Under the pieces are notes generated by a model. That model had not been told where the DNA came from, made no database searches, and saw only the letters and a program-made list of their open reading frames with translations. This document shows, in pieces, positions 16,931 to 26,837 of a stretch of 64,000 nt of DNA. The first letter of the stretch is position 1, and each line of letters starts with the position of its first letter. Source of the stretch: Aequorivita echinoideorum (lineage in GTDB: Bacteria; Bacteroidota; Bacteroidia; Flavobacteriales; Flavobacteriaceae); assembly GCF_018476645.1 (NCBI RefSeq), contig NZ_JAHCTB010000002.1, positions 434,001 through 498,000 of the forward strand, given 5' to 3'. The translations under genes were made by a program, and so were the position numbers.

Positions 16931-17653
16931 CTATTGAATGTCAAAAACTATAGGTAGAGAATATAAAACCCCGACTGGTTTTCCACGTTGTTTTCCGGGA
17001 GTCATATTTGGAAGTGATTGTACTACCTCCATTGCTTCTTTTTCCAGTCTTGGGTGTGGTGCCCTAGCACGAACCTCAACAACTTTACCCGCTTTATCAA
17101 TTTTAAATTGAACCGCGATACGCTGCCTTCCTGAAAGGCCCAAATCTCCGGCAAGCTCCGTATTAAATTTCTTATTGATGAAGGCACTAATTTTGGAAGA
17201 CATACATCTTTTTTTTGCATCGTTTCCATTTTCACCTTCGCAACCTGGATAGATTGGCACATTTTCAATTACGGCGAAAGGTACATCGGCAATTTCTTCC
17301 TCAACAACCTTTTCCTTAATTTCCTTTACCTCAACGATTTTTTCTTCTTGATTGGTTTCAGTAGATTCGATTATAGTTTCCTCGACTTCTTCCTCATCTT
17401 CCATAACCTCAATAACCTCCGGTGCTGGTGGCGGTGGTGGCGGTGGTGGTGGCGGAGTTAACTGTTGCGTGATTGGGATTTCTTCTTCAAGCTCATCGCC
17501 CAAATCCAGTTTTCCGTAATCTGTATCGCTTTTATCATACGATTTCCACTCTATTGCCTGCCACGCCAATAATAGCATAAGCACCATCCCGAGCTGGAAG
17601 AAGAGCATGCTTCTTCGGCTAACATCGGCCTTTGGGTTTTTTTTGGGTTCCAT
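16931..17653 (-). CDS. TonB-family energy transducer, first copy
   Basis: A 240-residue TonB protein with a cytoplasmic segment (MEPKKNPKADVSRRSM), a membrane helix (about residues 17-36), an uninterrupted run of ten prolines followed by APEV, a Glu/Val-rich coil and a C-terminal TonB domain. The domain opens NVPIYPGCEGENGNDAKKRC and closes VLYSLPIVFDIQ. The spacer lets TonB cross the periplasm to reach receptor TonB boxes. It is paralogous to the next gene. The pattern YPGCE...C...SSKI..FI is shared by both and, more loosely, by the barrel protein at 13847-15937. Confidence 0.9.
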   Translation of the reverse strand: MEPKKNPKADVSRRSMLFFQLGMVLMLLLAWQAIEWKSYDKSDTDYGKLDLGDELEEEIPITQQLTPPPPPPPPPPAPEVIEVMEDEEEVEETIIESTETNQEEKIVEVKEIKEKVVEEEIADVPFAVIENVPIYPGCEGENGNDAKKRCMSSKISAFINKKFNTELAGDLGLSGRQRIAVQFKIDKAGKVVEVRARAPHPRLEKEAMEVVQSLPNMTPGKQRGKPVGVLYSLPIVFDIQ

Positions 17654-17718
17654 AATATTGGGTTTATTGTGTTGCTAAAATATAGAAATTATAATTGAAT
17701 ATAAAATTAATTGAAGTT

Positions 17719-18114
17719 TTAAAGTCTAAAAAAGTGATTCAAGTTTCGAAAAACCAAAACTCCTATTACCGTTCCAACCATATTTGCCAAAACATCTAGC
17801 AAATCGGCATCTCTTGAGGCTGTTAGCAGGTGCTGTAAAATCTCAATAATTATGCCATAGAAAAGAAATGCAAGCAACAGTCCAAAAATTATGTTTCGAG
17901 GTAATGGTTTCTGGTGTTTTTCAGAAATAAACCATTGCCAGCTAATGGCGAGAAAGAAGTAAATACCAACGTGAACCAACTTATCGGCTGCACTGAACGT
18001 TACTTTTGGGAAACCAGAAGTGGGCAAAAAAAACATGGCCGTAATGAATATACTGTACATAACGGCCAGAATTAATAATATTTTACTATCCAATAAGCTC
18101 TTTATACGCCTCAT
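17719..18114 (-). CDS. VanZ family membrane protein
   Basis: A 131-residue protein with four transmembrane helices and the VanZ-like pattern: [16 protein letters not shown] after the first helix, [20 protein letters not shown] before the last, and a C-terminal helix ([11 protein letters not shown]). An upstream ATG at 18138 would deepen the overlap with gcvH to 53 nt, so 18114 (29-nt overlap) is preferred. It is the third gene of sprA-gcvH-vanZ, an order common in flavobacteria. VanZ-like proteins here have no proven resistance function. Confidence 0.85.
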   Translation of the reverse strand: MRRIKSLLDSKILLILAVMYSIFITAMFFLPTSGFPKVTFSAADKLVHVGIYFFLAISWQWFISEKHQKPLPRNIIFGLLLAFLFYGIIIEILQHLLTASRDADLLDVLANMVGTVIGVLVFRNLNHFFRL

Positions 18115-18463
18115 GGTCCAGTAAGCCATCAATTTCACTTGAATCTAAAATTTTCAATTTTATCATCCAGCCAGCTCCGTAAGGATCAGAATTTACTTTT
18201 TCAGGTTCAGATTCCAAGGCTTCATTGAATTCAAGAATTTCACCTGAAAGCGGCAGGAATAAATCGGAAACAGTTTTAACGGCTTCCACAGTGCCAAAAA
18301 CTTCTTCTTTGTTCATTGTCTCGCCCACAGTTTCCACTTCCACATAAACAATATCGCCCAATTCTCCTTGGGCAAAATCTGTAACGCCCACAGTTGCAGT
18401 ATCACCTTCAATCTTTACCCACTCGTGGTCCTTCGTGTATTTTAAGTTGGTTGGAATATTCAT
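18086..18463 (-). CDS. gcvH: Glycine cleavage system H protein
   Basis: The H protein of 125 residues carries the lipoyl arm that shuttles the aminomethyl group between the P, T and L proteins. The lipoylated lysine is K63 in [11 protein letters not shown]. The fold ends as expected ([11 protein letters not shown], then [12 protein letters not shown]). The other gcv genes are not nearby. It lies 17 nt downstream of sprA and is probably cotranscribed with it, although the two proteins have no functional link. Confidence 0.96.
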   Translation of the reverse strand: MNIPTNLKYTKDHEWVKIEGDTATVGVTDFAQGELGDIVYVEVETVGETMNKEEVFGTVEAVKTVSDLFLPLSGEILEFNEALESEPEKVNSDPYGAGWMIKLKILDSSEIDGLLDHEAYKELIG

Positions 18464-18480
18464 ATTTATAATTTTAAGTT

Positions 18481-21400
18481 TTAGTTTCCAAAATTGTAAC
18501 GCAATGTAAATCCGCTACGGATTGTAGTTTGCGGGAATGCAGTTGAGATCGCGTATTCTGAGAATGTATGATCATAATAGAATAGCGCCGTCAAGTTTTT
18601 GGTCAATGCATAATCCACAGTAAGCTGTGCTCCGTAAATAGTCTGTCCAGCCGTTGTTTGATTATTATTTACAATGTCCAAATAACGGATAATGGTTATG
18701 TTATCCCTTCTTGATAAATCCAATTTAAAGTTCAGGTCGCTTCGCATTACAGACTTTTTACCGCCAAAATTTGTGGCTATACGCAGATCCTTCACTCGGT
18801 ACCCGAGACCTAGGATAAATTCATTCCCTTTAATTTCGGTAAGAAGATTATTGGCAAAACTCAATGAAAGTGCCCTATCCTTACGTACTTCAGCTAAGAT
18901 TTTTACAGAATTATTCATTTCAAAATCCATTCGTAAAAGTGGTGAAAACTGTTCGGTTAAGTTTACGTTGGTGAGCAACGTCCGCGATTTAAAATTTCCA
19001 GCTTGATCCAAAGCCTCAGGCATATTTGGATCATAATCCAGATTGGTTTGGAACTGATTCACCGTGTAGCCTGCTCTATATCCGTGCTGCAATGAAAAAC
19101 GTTTGAAGTTTTTCTTGAACCAGGGAATATTCATAAGTCCGGTATATTTAATATCCCAGTTTGGCAATGGAATATCCCGCAGGAATCCTTTCTTTTCACT
19201 TGAAGCGTCGCTTCCTTTATAGGCCGCCAAAAATGCCGGCAATAAAACGTCTTGACTATTTCTGCCGAAGCCTACGGGAAACCCAAGGGAATCCCGAGGA
19301 ATTGTTGCGCCGTTGTAGTAATCTTCGGCCAAACGGTTTGCGATAACGATACGATTTTCACTAAAGGTATCAAATGCTGCTGAGGAATTTTCATCACTCT
19401 GGCTGAATGCAGTTTGAATCAGCAATGTTGAAATTGTGAAGTTTCCATAGGTATTTGGCGTAAGTGAGCGATACAGCCCATCTTCCACGATATAATTTTC
19501 GGCGTAATTTTCAGAATAAATTCTGCTTCCATTTATATCAATAATCAAATTATTCAAAGGCTGTAAATTGGCTTGAACATCCAATTGTCTTGATTCCACT
19601 TCAGTATATTGCTCATTGAATTCTGGATAAAGCGTGAGCCATCCTTTTCGCGCCGCCAAATCCCTAATCTCCGCTTGGCTACCAAAGGTAAATCCTGCAG
19701 TAGGCTTCAAGGTACCCACGAAACCAATATTCGGCGTGTAACCGGGAAGGAAAATACCGTTATTTTCCTGATAGTTAAATTGTATTTTTTTGAGCGAGGT
19801 CAACAATCCAATACCCGTATTCAAAGCTTTGTCGCCCGCACTTAGGCTTCCGCCATCGCCGGCAGCACCGCCACCAGCACCAGAACCTAATACACTGGAC
19901 TTGCTTTTCGCCAATGAGTTTTTTTCCTTACTTCCTTTTTCGCCTCTGGTATCGCCACCTTCGCCGTCCTCTCCGCCTTCAAGGTTTCCTGCGCCCCCGG
20001 CTCCTCTAGCCTGCGCGCGTCGATTGATTTTTGTTAACCCTATATAGCGATAGAAACCATTCATATCAATGCTGGAATTGATTTGGTGCGTGCTCGCATT
20101 TTGAATTGAATTACCAAGATTGTAGGTTTGTGTGGTTCCATCACTCAAGGTAATAGGGATTGCCTGAAACAAGTCACTACTGGCCTGCCATTGGTAATCT
20201 CCCTGATAAGAATAGGTTGCACGAACAAATTTCAGGAATGGGAATTTGCTGAACGGCAAATCATAATTTAACTGAAGCGATTGAAAATGTTGATTGGGCT
20301 CCCCTACATCAAAAAATCCATCCCACACTCCTATAGAATTATCCGCGAATCCTTGGTTGTCAATATAATTCGTTACAATTCTATTATTTGTTGAAGTGAA
20401 ATTGAAACGAAGTGATTTGGTCAAATTATAATTAAGTGTGTATTGCCAATCAAACAAGAAATTACGCTGGTATAATGTAGGCAGACCAATATTTCCTGGC
20501 TGCAGGTTTAGCTCACGGAATTTTTGCTCGTTATATTGACGAATAATATTTGAACTTGCTGAAATATTGGTAGGCAAATAATTAAAATTTAAATCCTTCA
20601 AAAACTGCCAATACTTTCCTCTGAAAAGCGAATCATTTTTCTTAAATGGCTCAATAGGTTTTGTCTGAAAGTTATAATTATAGGTTGCCCCCACGCGAAC
20701 ATTCTGTTCCATGGCATCCTCAATTTCAAAATCGTGGTGATCTTCCTGATTGTAGGAATATGACAAAGTCAAATTCTCAACATCATAAATCTGTGGTTTG
20801 GCATCTCCCGTTCGCTCCTTTCGCACTCCAATGAAATTAACACTTTGGCGGCGCGTATAATCTACAGATTGTTCCTTTATTTCATCACGTCTCTCATCAG
20901 AAACTGCGTTGTCAAGCCTTGTATCCAATTCAATATCCTGAAGTTCAGGGTCAAACTGTGGCGTTATCAACTCTTCACCCCTGCCGTAGTTAAAAGGTAA
21001 TTGAATACCCCATTTCTTCGGAAGCAATTGCCCTAGGTTCAAATTGGTAACAACATCATACTGCTGCACATCTTCACGGCTTCTTTGGTTTGGACCCTGC
21101 TCAATCGAGCCAAAACCTACGGTGCTTCTTCTTCCGGTTGCACTTACAGTAGCAAAATCTGCCATATTCATATCCAGACTTGCAACGGCCGCCCAACCTC
21201 CTTCATTTTTCAATTCAGAAAGACGAAGCTCATTAAACCACGTTTCACCACAAATATCACTGCCCGTGCTGTTGCGAACCCCTAGCATGATGACACGCAC
21301 ATTTCCAAAACTTGGATTACCCAAAATACCTATGCGCATCTCATTTTCGGTAGGAATTCCCCCTTCCAACTCAGAACGGTTGTAAAAGGTAACATCTGTA

Positions 21401-24400
21401 CCATTAAGCGGAGTACGCGTCTTCACCTCCTGCAGAAGTTGCAATGGCAAATCCAGTCTATTTTCTGCTGGCCAGATATCCTCTGCACTTGTCGCACCAA
21501 AATTTGTGGGACTCAATGGAATCTGGATTTCATAGTAGTTATTGGTAAGGTCGTTCCCCATTCGCATAAAAGCAACCATATCACCATCGCTCAAGGCAGA
21601 TTGGTTTACCAACGATTCATTATGTATGAACATCTCAAGATTTTCATACTGTCGCATATCTATATTGAAATTTTTATAGACTGCACGCCCATCACCCGGT
21701 TCCAATCCACAAACACGCAGTGCAAGTGATTGTTCATTTTGGCGAATGATGTTGTTATTGTTGTTCAATTCTTCGCGGAAAACACCGGGAGGCAAAACAT
21801 AAGGTATGGGCTGTCTATTTTCGTTTTCTAAAATACTTACAGCTTCAGATTCAAATGAAGTATTATCCTGCAATGGATCTTCGCCAGTAATATCAAGCGT
21901 TTGTTGGAATCTTCTATAATCCCCGCGCACCAATTCCAACGTACCAAAACGCAGCGTTGTATTCTGTGAGAATTGTGAAAGGAACATTCTCATAAAACGT
22001 ATCGATCTAAAATCTGAAATCCCACCAATGGCTTCATCCGGCTGACCGATAGGAATTTTAAACTGAACCCAACGCACCGGAATCACATCATTATTCTGTG
22101 TAGTTACTTCAATTTCCTTTATATCTGTAATGTAGTCATTATTGTCAATGTTCATCCCCGGGAACATTTGCACATTGTACTGATAATAACTGTTAACCGT
22201 GTTCATTGTATTGTCACGGTTAATATCCTCCACATCAGGCTGAGCGGTAGACCCACGATTGGTATCCGTTACTTCCACAGGTGAATTGCCCTGAACGCCG
22301 TTATACATTTGATATCTCTCCAAGATATTTCCAGGAGCCTGTAAAAAGAATTGGTAATCATCATTTGCAGGATCCGCTAAGCCAGCAAACGCCGGATATC
22401 TCGTAGCTTCTTCAGCGTTGCTTAAACCATTATATCCTACGTCTTGATTGGTTCTTTCTTGGCCTTCAGTATCAAAAGTGTAAATAAGGGATTGACTAGT
22501 GGGCACTTTTCCCCAAGCTGTAGAAAGTGTATTTGCGTTACCGCCATCTTCAGGCAGTCCATTTTCATACTGCTTCCGCCCATCTTTCAAAATATCTTCT
22601 GAAATATTTCCTAGGTTGAAGCTTACCGTTCCACCAGGGTTTGTGGCATTTTCCTCATAAATGAAGGGATCCATTACCCAAAACTGAATGTATTCAACAT
22701 TCGACCTTTCAAAATCTGTAGTGGTCAACGCACGTGCAATTCCACCGAAATTGGCAGTAGGATTTGGCAAATCGTTTCCTCCAGCAGCCGCAGGATTAAA
22801 ATTATACATACCCCTTTGCCCAGGATAATAAGTAAGATCTAAGGTGAATAATGCTTGAGTTTGTCCTTGGATAATGTCCTGCTGTGGGAAAATTTCATCC
22901 CTAAATACACGGCGTGTGAAAGGGTTTGAAAGTTCTTCATCGGTAACTCCTTCTGGCCTTTGGCCACTGTAGAAAACAGGGTCAATGGTGTACCAATTCA
23001 ATTTAGCCCTACGATAATTGTAGCCCAAATCTTCATTCGCTAAATCTCCCCCAAAGCCAATGGGCGTACTGGAAAGAAACCAACTATTGGGCGCACTTAT
23101 ATCATTGCCTGTTTGCGAAGCCTCAAAATCATCAACATACACTGTGGTTTTTCCTCCAAAGTCGGAAACTTTGGGTGCCCCGGGCATTAAGTATGCAAAT
23201 TCCCCTCGAACGGAGAGATTCGATTCCACATCGGTATCTATATTCGGAAGTTTGTTTACAAGTCTGGTTAAAAATGGAACTTCAGTTGAATAATTCGCAT
23301 TTACCCCAAAAATGGTATTGTTGATAGGCTCGACGCCATACGAAGATTTTTGGGTTAATGGACGCTCGTTGAGATTCAAATAGGTGGCACCCACTAAGAA
23401 ATTTTCACTGAATTGGTGCTCAACATTTAAGCCAGTAAAACGTTTTGTTTGCTGACCGAAAAGCGAATTATTTTCGGTACTTACTGATATGGGCGTATTG
23501 CTGTTCAAAAGTGAAGGGTCTAAAATTTGAACTCTTCCCAATTGATAATTAACCGTATAGTCTACACCTTCAACCAATTGCCTTCCACCAGCGGTGACGG
23601 TTACAGAGCCCGGCGGTATATTGAAAGCACCAATTGGGATTCCGTCCGCACCGGTTGATTTATATCTTCCCTTCAATTGAAATTTATTTTTATCACTCTG
23701 TTGCTGTTCAGCTTGAATTTTGGTGGAATTATAGAGCGTGCTAAAAACATAACGCGTTTGGTTCGCGTTGTAAGTAGCAGGAATTTCGTAATTCTGTGAT
23801 TCGCCATTGGGCGGTGTGTCCAGTGTTAATTGGTCAAAAAGATATTCTCCAAAAGGCTCAACCGTTGTAAAGATGATATTTCCATTCTGGGTATCGATAG
23901 TTATACCCGGTATGTAATCGAAAAATCCATCGCCGCCCTGTTGTGGATCATTATTGAAATTCAACCTATCCATATTGAAAACTCGCAAAAGTGTTGAGTT
24001 TTCAATATCCACATCGTTGGGATCTGTGAGACTTGGCTCCGGAAATGGAGCCCCTGCAGGTTTAATATAATTTAAGGGTGAAGGATCTGTATAGAGAATG
24101 TTCAACACAAAATCCTCTTGTTCCAATTGATATGCACCAATGGGATAAATGTTTTTCATCATCAAGTCCCAAATGGGCTCATTAACATTGGTAATGCTAC
24201 TTTTAAGCATTTTTACAACCAAGTTTTGAGCAAGCGCAACTTGTTGCCCTTCCCCGGGGATAGGGTTTGGATTGGGATTTATTTCACCGCCTCGACCGCC
24301 GCCATTGGCCTCAACCCCATCATTGGAAAATTCCCCTACTTGAAATACCCTTCCATTTACGGTAAATTGAAAGGCAACACCCAAAACTTCATCATTGTTC

Positions 24401-25743
24401 AAGCGCTGGTTCAAGGATATATAACCCAACTGCGAATTGAGTTGGTATTCGCCGGGATCCAGTCTGCGGGCACTTTCCAAAATGGAATAATCAATCCCCT
24501 CATTTACCTGTACCCCAGAAAACCCTTGTTGCACTGTGGCTATATCCCTAATTAGCGGATTAAGCACCGTTTGGGCACCGCCATTGATACCAAATGGGTT
24601 AAAATCATTGTTCCCGTTATCTGGAAAAGCAGTCCGTGGCGCATTAATAAAACCACCGGGCGGAACATCCAAACCTATGTTCGTAGGGTCAGACTCACCA
24701 ATATCCTGCAAGGCTACAATATTTCTCACATTATTGGTTCCCGCTGTTCTATTGGTCACCCAGACTTCAATACGCGTAACCTGCACATTACTGTTTATAA
24801 ATGGATACTGGTCCAGAACCCTATCATAATTATCACGGAAATAATGCGAAAGGAAAAAGTGGCGGTTTTCGTCGTAGTCCAAAGCGAAAAGTTCAAAATC
24901 TGTAATCGTAGCGCCGCCCTCCGCAGTTACGGTTCGTGTCTCAGATTGTTGTTCTGAAAAAACACCCGTTACCGTAGTTTTTCCAAATTGAAGCTGTGCC
25001 TTCACCCCAAAAAGACTTTGCGCGCCCTGTATAAGTGCGCTATTAAGCGGCATATTTACGTTACCAACCTCAATTTTTTGAATAATGTCATCCTCGGTAG
25101 GTGTGTATTCCAGTTTTATTTGGTTCTGAAAATCAAAAGTACTTTCCGTATCGTAATTCGCCGTTATTTGAAGCCTTGTCCCTACTTTTCCCAGCAAACT
25201 TAAACTGATTCGCTGATCAAAATCGAATGATAAATTGCTTCGGTTACGTGGTGAAAAAGCCGGATTGTCCTGTTTCGTATAAAGTAAGCCCAAGTCCATT
25301 TCAACGGAACCCTGTGGTATCACATCAATAGTATTTCCGCCGAAAATGGTTTCAAAGAAGTTTGAATTCACATAAAATGTGGGCAATAAATTTTTCTGAA
25401 GTTCTTCAGAACCTTCCTTTCTACCATCCGCCGCATCAATCTTGTCCTTGAAATATGCTTTCATTTGTTCCTTTTGGATCAAATCCTGATACTCTTCCGG
25501 AGTAAGTATAATTGGGTAGGTTACATTGAAATTGCCCAATGTTTTTGTAAAAATATATCTATCGGTTATGGGGTCATAGGTATATAAATCCTGAATGCTT
25601 GGTGGGTTGGGAAGATACATCTGCCCTTGAGAATATCCTGTCGCGGTAGAGTCCTGCGCAAAGGATGAAAAACCAGAAATAATGAAACCTAATATTAATA
25701 GAAGCCTGTAATAGCTCGTGTTCACGTAATTTTTTGTACTCAA
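18481..25743 (-). CDS. sprA: Type IX secretion/gliding outer-membrane channel SprA (Sov)
   Basis: SprA is the giant barrel of the type IX secretion system, through which folded cargo crosses the outer membrane in gliding and secreting Bacteroidetes. The 2420 residues match the family (about 2400 in Flavobacterium). A signal peptide is present (near [15 protein letters not shown]), then long runs of barrel strands with typical turns, and a terminal strand ending [15 protein letters not shown] low-complexity Gly/Lys/Ser segment lies at about residues 1908-1971 (nucleotides 19830-20020), probably an exposed loop. The gene follows ruvA by 3 nt and precedes gcvH by 17 nt. No stop or frameshift interrupts it. 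Confidence 0.97.
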   Translation of the reverse strand: MSTKNYVNTSYYRLLLILGFIISGFSSFAQDSTATGYSQGQMYLPNPPSIQDLYTYDPITDRYIFTKTLGNFNVTYPIILTPEEYQDLIQKEQMKAYFKDKIDAADGRKEGSEELQKNLLPTFYVNSNFFETIFGGNTIDVIPQGSVEMDLGLLYTKQDNPAFSPRNRSNLSFDFDQRISLSLLGKVGTRLQITANYDTESTFDFQNQIKLEYTPTEDDIIQKIEVGNVNMPLNSALIQGAQSLFGVKAQLQFGKTTVTGVFSEQQSETRTVTAEGGATITDFELFALDYDENRHFFLSHYFRDNYDRVLDQYPFINSNVQVTRIEVWVTNRTAGTNNVRNIVALQDIGESDPTNIGLDVPPGGFINAPRTAFPDNGNNDFNPFGINGGAQTVLNPLIRDIATVQQGFSGVQVNEGIDYSILESARRLDPGEYQLNSQLGYISLNQRLNNDEVLGVAFQFTVNGRVFQVGEFSNDGVEANGGGRGGEINPNPNPIPGEGQQVALAQNLVVKMLKSSITNVNEPIWDLMMKNIYPIGAYQLEQEDFVLNILYTDPSPLNYIKPAGAPFPEPSLTDPNDVDIENSTLLRVFNMDRLNFNNDPQQGGDGFFDYIPGITIDTQNGNIIFTTVEPFGEYLFDQLTLDTPPNGESQNYEIPATYNANQTRYVFSTLYNSTKIQAEQQQSDKNKFQLKGRYKSTGADGIPIGAFNIPPGSVTVTAGGRQLVEGVDYTVNYQLGRVQILDPSLLNSNTPISVSTENNSLFGQQTKRFTGLNVEHQFSENFLVGATYLNLNERPLTQKSSYGVEPINNTIFGVNANYSTEVPFLTRLVNKLPNIDTDVESNLSVRGEFAYLMPGAPKVSDFGGKTTVYVDDFEASQTGNDISAPNSWFLSSTPIGFGGDLANEDLGYNYRRAKLNWYTIDPVFYSGQRPEGVTDEELSNPFTRRVFRDEIFPQQDIIQGQTQALFTLDLTYYPGQRGMYNFNPAAAGGNDLPNPTANFGGIARALTTTDFERSNVEYIQFWVMDPFIYEENATNPGGTVSFNLGNISEDILKDGRKQYENGLPEDGGNANTLSTAWGKVPTSQSLIYTFDTEGQERTNQDVGYNGLSNAEEATRYPAFAGLADPANDDYQFFLQAPGNILERYQMYNGVQGNSPVEVTDTNRGSTAQPDVEDINRDNTMNTVNSYYQYNVQMFPGMNIDNNDYITDIKEIEVTTQNNDVIPVRWVQFKIPIGQPDEAIGGISDFRSIRFMRMFLSQFSQNTTLRFGTLELVRGDYRRFQQTLDITGEDPLQDNTSFESEAVSILENENRQPIPYVLPPGVFREELNNNNNIIRQNEQSLALRVCGLEPGDGRAVYKNFNIDMRQYENLEMFIHNESLVNQSALSDGDMVAFMRMGNDLTNNYYEIQIPLSPTNFGATSAEDIWPAENRLDLPLQLLQEVKTRTPLNGTDVTFYNRSELEGGIPTENEMRIGILGNPSFGNVRVIMLGVRNSTGSDICGETWFNELRLSELKNEGGWAAVASLDMNMADFATVSATGRRSTVGFGSIEQGPNQRSREDVQQYDVVTNLNLGQLLPKKWGIQLPFNYGRGEELITPQFDPELQDIELDTRLDNAVSDERRDEIKEQSVDYTRRQSVNFIGVRKERTGDAKPQIYDVENLTLSYSYNQEDHHDFEIEDAMEQNVRVGATYNYNFQTKPIEPFKKNDSLFRGKYWQFLKDLNFNYLPTNISASSNIIRQYNEQKFRELNLQPGNIGLPTLYQRNFLFDWQYTLNYNLTKSLRFNFTSTNNRIVTNYIDNQGFADNSIGVWDGFFDVGEPNQHFQSLQLNYDLPFSKFPFLKFVRATYSYQGDYQWQASSDLFQAIPITLSDGTTQTYNLGNSIQNASTHQINSSIDMNGFYRYIGLTKINRRAQARGAGGAGNLEGGEDGEGGDTRGEKGSKEKNSLAKSKSSVLGSGAGGGAAGDGGSLSAGDKALNTGIGLLTSLKKIQFNYQENNGIFLPGYTPNIGFVGTLKPTAGFTFGSQAEIRDLAARKGWLTLYPEFNEQYTEVESRQLDVQANLQPLNNLIIDINGSRIYSENYAENYIVEDGLYRSLTPNTYGNFTISTLLIQTAFSQSDENSSAAFDTFSENRIVIANRLAEDYYNGATIPRDSLGFPVGFGRNSQDVLLPAFLAAYKGSDASSEKKGFLRDIPLPNWDIKYTGLMNIPWFKKNFKRFSLQHGYRAGYTVNQFQTNLDYDPNMPEALDQAGNFKSRTLLTNVNLTEQFSPLLRMDFEMNNSVKILAEVRKDRALSLSFANNLLTEIKGNEFILGLGYRVKDLRIATNFGGKKSVMRSDLNFKLDLSRRDNITIIRYLDIVNNNQTTAGQTIYGAQLTVDYALTKNLTALFYYDHTFSEYAISTAFPQTTIRSGFTLRYNFGN

Positions 25744-25746
25744 TTT

Positions 25747-26328
25747 TTACAAATTTTTTAAAGCTTGTTTTATTATAGACTCGACAGAAGCCTGAGGATT
25801 TTCCTTAACAATTTTGTCACAGGCTTTTTCTGCCAATTTTTTGTTAAAGCCCAATGTCTCCAAAGCTGATAACGCTTCATTTTTATTAGTATTGCTCGAC
25901 CCCCCAGAATTTGATGATAAGCCGTAAACTTTTAAGATTTTGTCCTTTAAGTCCAGTACCACACGTTGGGCGGTTTTGGCTCCTATTCCCTTAACCGATT
26001 GAATAGTAGCAATATCGTTATGGGCTATGGCTTCCAGAACCTGATCTGGCGCTAGGGATGAAAGCATGGTCCGGGCAGTGCTAGCACCTACGCCAGATAC
26101 GCTTATAAGCAGCCTAAAAATTTCCCGCTCTGCTATTCCCGTAAAACCGTATAAAATATGAGCGTCCTCCCGAACCTGCAAGTGAGTAAAAAGTTTTACA
26201 TTTTCGGTCTGGGGAAGTTCAGAAAATGTATGTAAGGAAATATTGATGAAATAACCAACGCCATTACAATCTATCACTACGTCTGTCGGGTTTTTTTCAA
26301 CCAGTCTGCCCTGTATGTGCGTAATCAT
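25747..26328 (-). CDS. ruvA: Holliday junction branch migration protein RuvA
   Basis: RuvA, 193 residues, binds four-way DNA junctions and loads the RuvB motor. Domain I begins MITHIQGRLVEKNPTDVVID. The two helix-hairpin-helix motifs are SVSGVGASTARTML and SVKGIGAKTAQRVVLDLK. Domain III (LSALETLGFNKKLAEKA) contacts RuvB. Its partner gene ruvB lies separately at 31659-32681. It opens the ruvA-sprA-gcvH-vanZ unit behind a TATATTTG -7 box. Confidence 0.97.
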   Translation of the reverse strand: MITHIQGRLVEKNPTDVVIDCNGVGYFINISLHTFSELPQTENVKLFTHLQVREDAHILYGFTGIAEREIFRLLISVSGVGASTARTMLSSLAPDQVLEAIAHNDIATIQSVKGIGAKTAQRVVLDLKDKILKVYGLSSNSGGSSNTNKNEALSALETLGFNKKLAEKACDKIVKENPQASVESIIKQALKNL

Positions 26329-26352
26329 GTGTTAACGAAAACTTAAAGGGGT

Positions 26353-26360
26353 CAAATATA
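26353..26360 (-). promoter_or_regulatory. Promoter -7 box of ruvA-sprA
   Basis: TATATTTG on the minus strand matches TAnnTTTG exactly, 25 nt before the ruvA start codon. The nearest TTG upstream (26376-26374) gives only a 13-nt spacer, so the -33 element is unclear. Confidence 0.5.
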
Positions 26361-26462
26361 GTATAATTATTTACAACTGGTGGCGGGGAAAATGTGAAAA
26401 TATAGAGGTGAAAAAAACCGTTAAATAGAACTTAGCAACTTGGGAACGTACATCGATATTTT

Positions 26463-26825
26463 TCACATTTTTAAGGAATAATGAATTGATTTTTTGATTG
26501 TGTCAATTGATAAAAACATAGTCATTGTTTTATTGGAATATTCCCGATAATATTGAAAATTTGTCTTGTAACCGGTATTTAAATTTGCTTCAAATTCTTC
26601 CAACTTAACACGTTTCATTAATAAATTGAATTCCTGCTCTGAAAATTTTAAATCAAAAATTTTATAATAATCTGCAAAATCAAAAGGTTCTTCAAAATTT
26701 TCAATCGTATATTTTGTTTCAATTGGAGTTCCTAATAAATATTCAATATTTTTTATATCATCTTCAGAAACTTTTTCGCAAGCCATAAATGAAATAGCTA
26801 TAAATATTAAGATTATATATTTCAT
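26463..26825 (-). CDS. Small lipoprotein of unknown function
   Basis: A 120-residue protein with a lipoprotein signal (MKYIILIFIAISFMAC, with the lipidated cysteine at 16) followed by EKVSEDD, which puts acidic residues after the cysteine. The mature part is rich in Glu, Phe, Tyr and Lys, with no cysteine and no motif I recognise. Base composition is more AT-rich than the flanking genes. It sits 12 nt after maeB and 134 nt before ruvA and looks like a lineage-specific insertion between housekeeping genes. A single-copy orphan in the outer membrane or periplasm is all the sequence supports. Confidence 0.75.
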   Translation of the reverse strand: MKYIILIFIAISFMACEKVSEDDIKNIEYLLGTPIETKYTIENFEEPFDFADYYKIFDLKFSEQEFNLLMKRVKLEEFEANLNTGYKTNFQYYREYSNKTMTMFLSIDTIKKSIHYSLKM

Positions 26826-26837
26826 CTTAAATATTCA

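Noticed and set aside
17416-17460. Short tandem GGT/GGC repeats that look like a microsatellite
   Set aside because: They encode the proline run of TonB on the opposite strand, in frame; not a CRISPR or separate repeat element.
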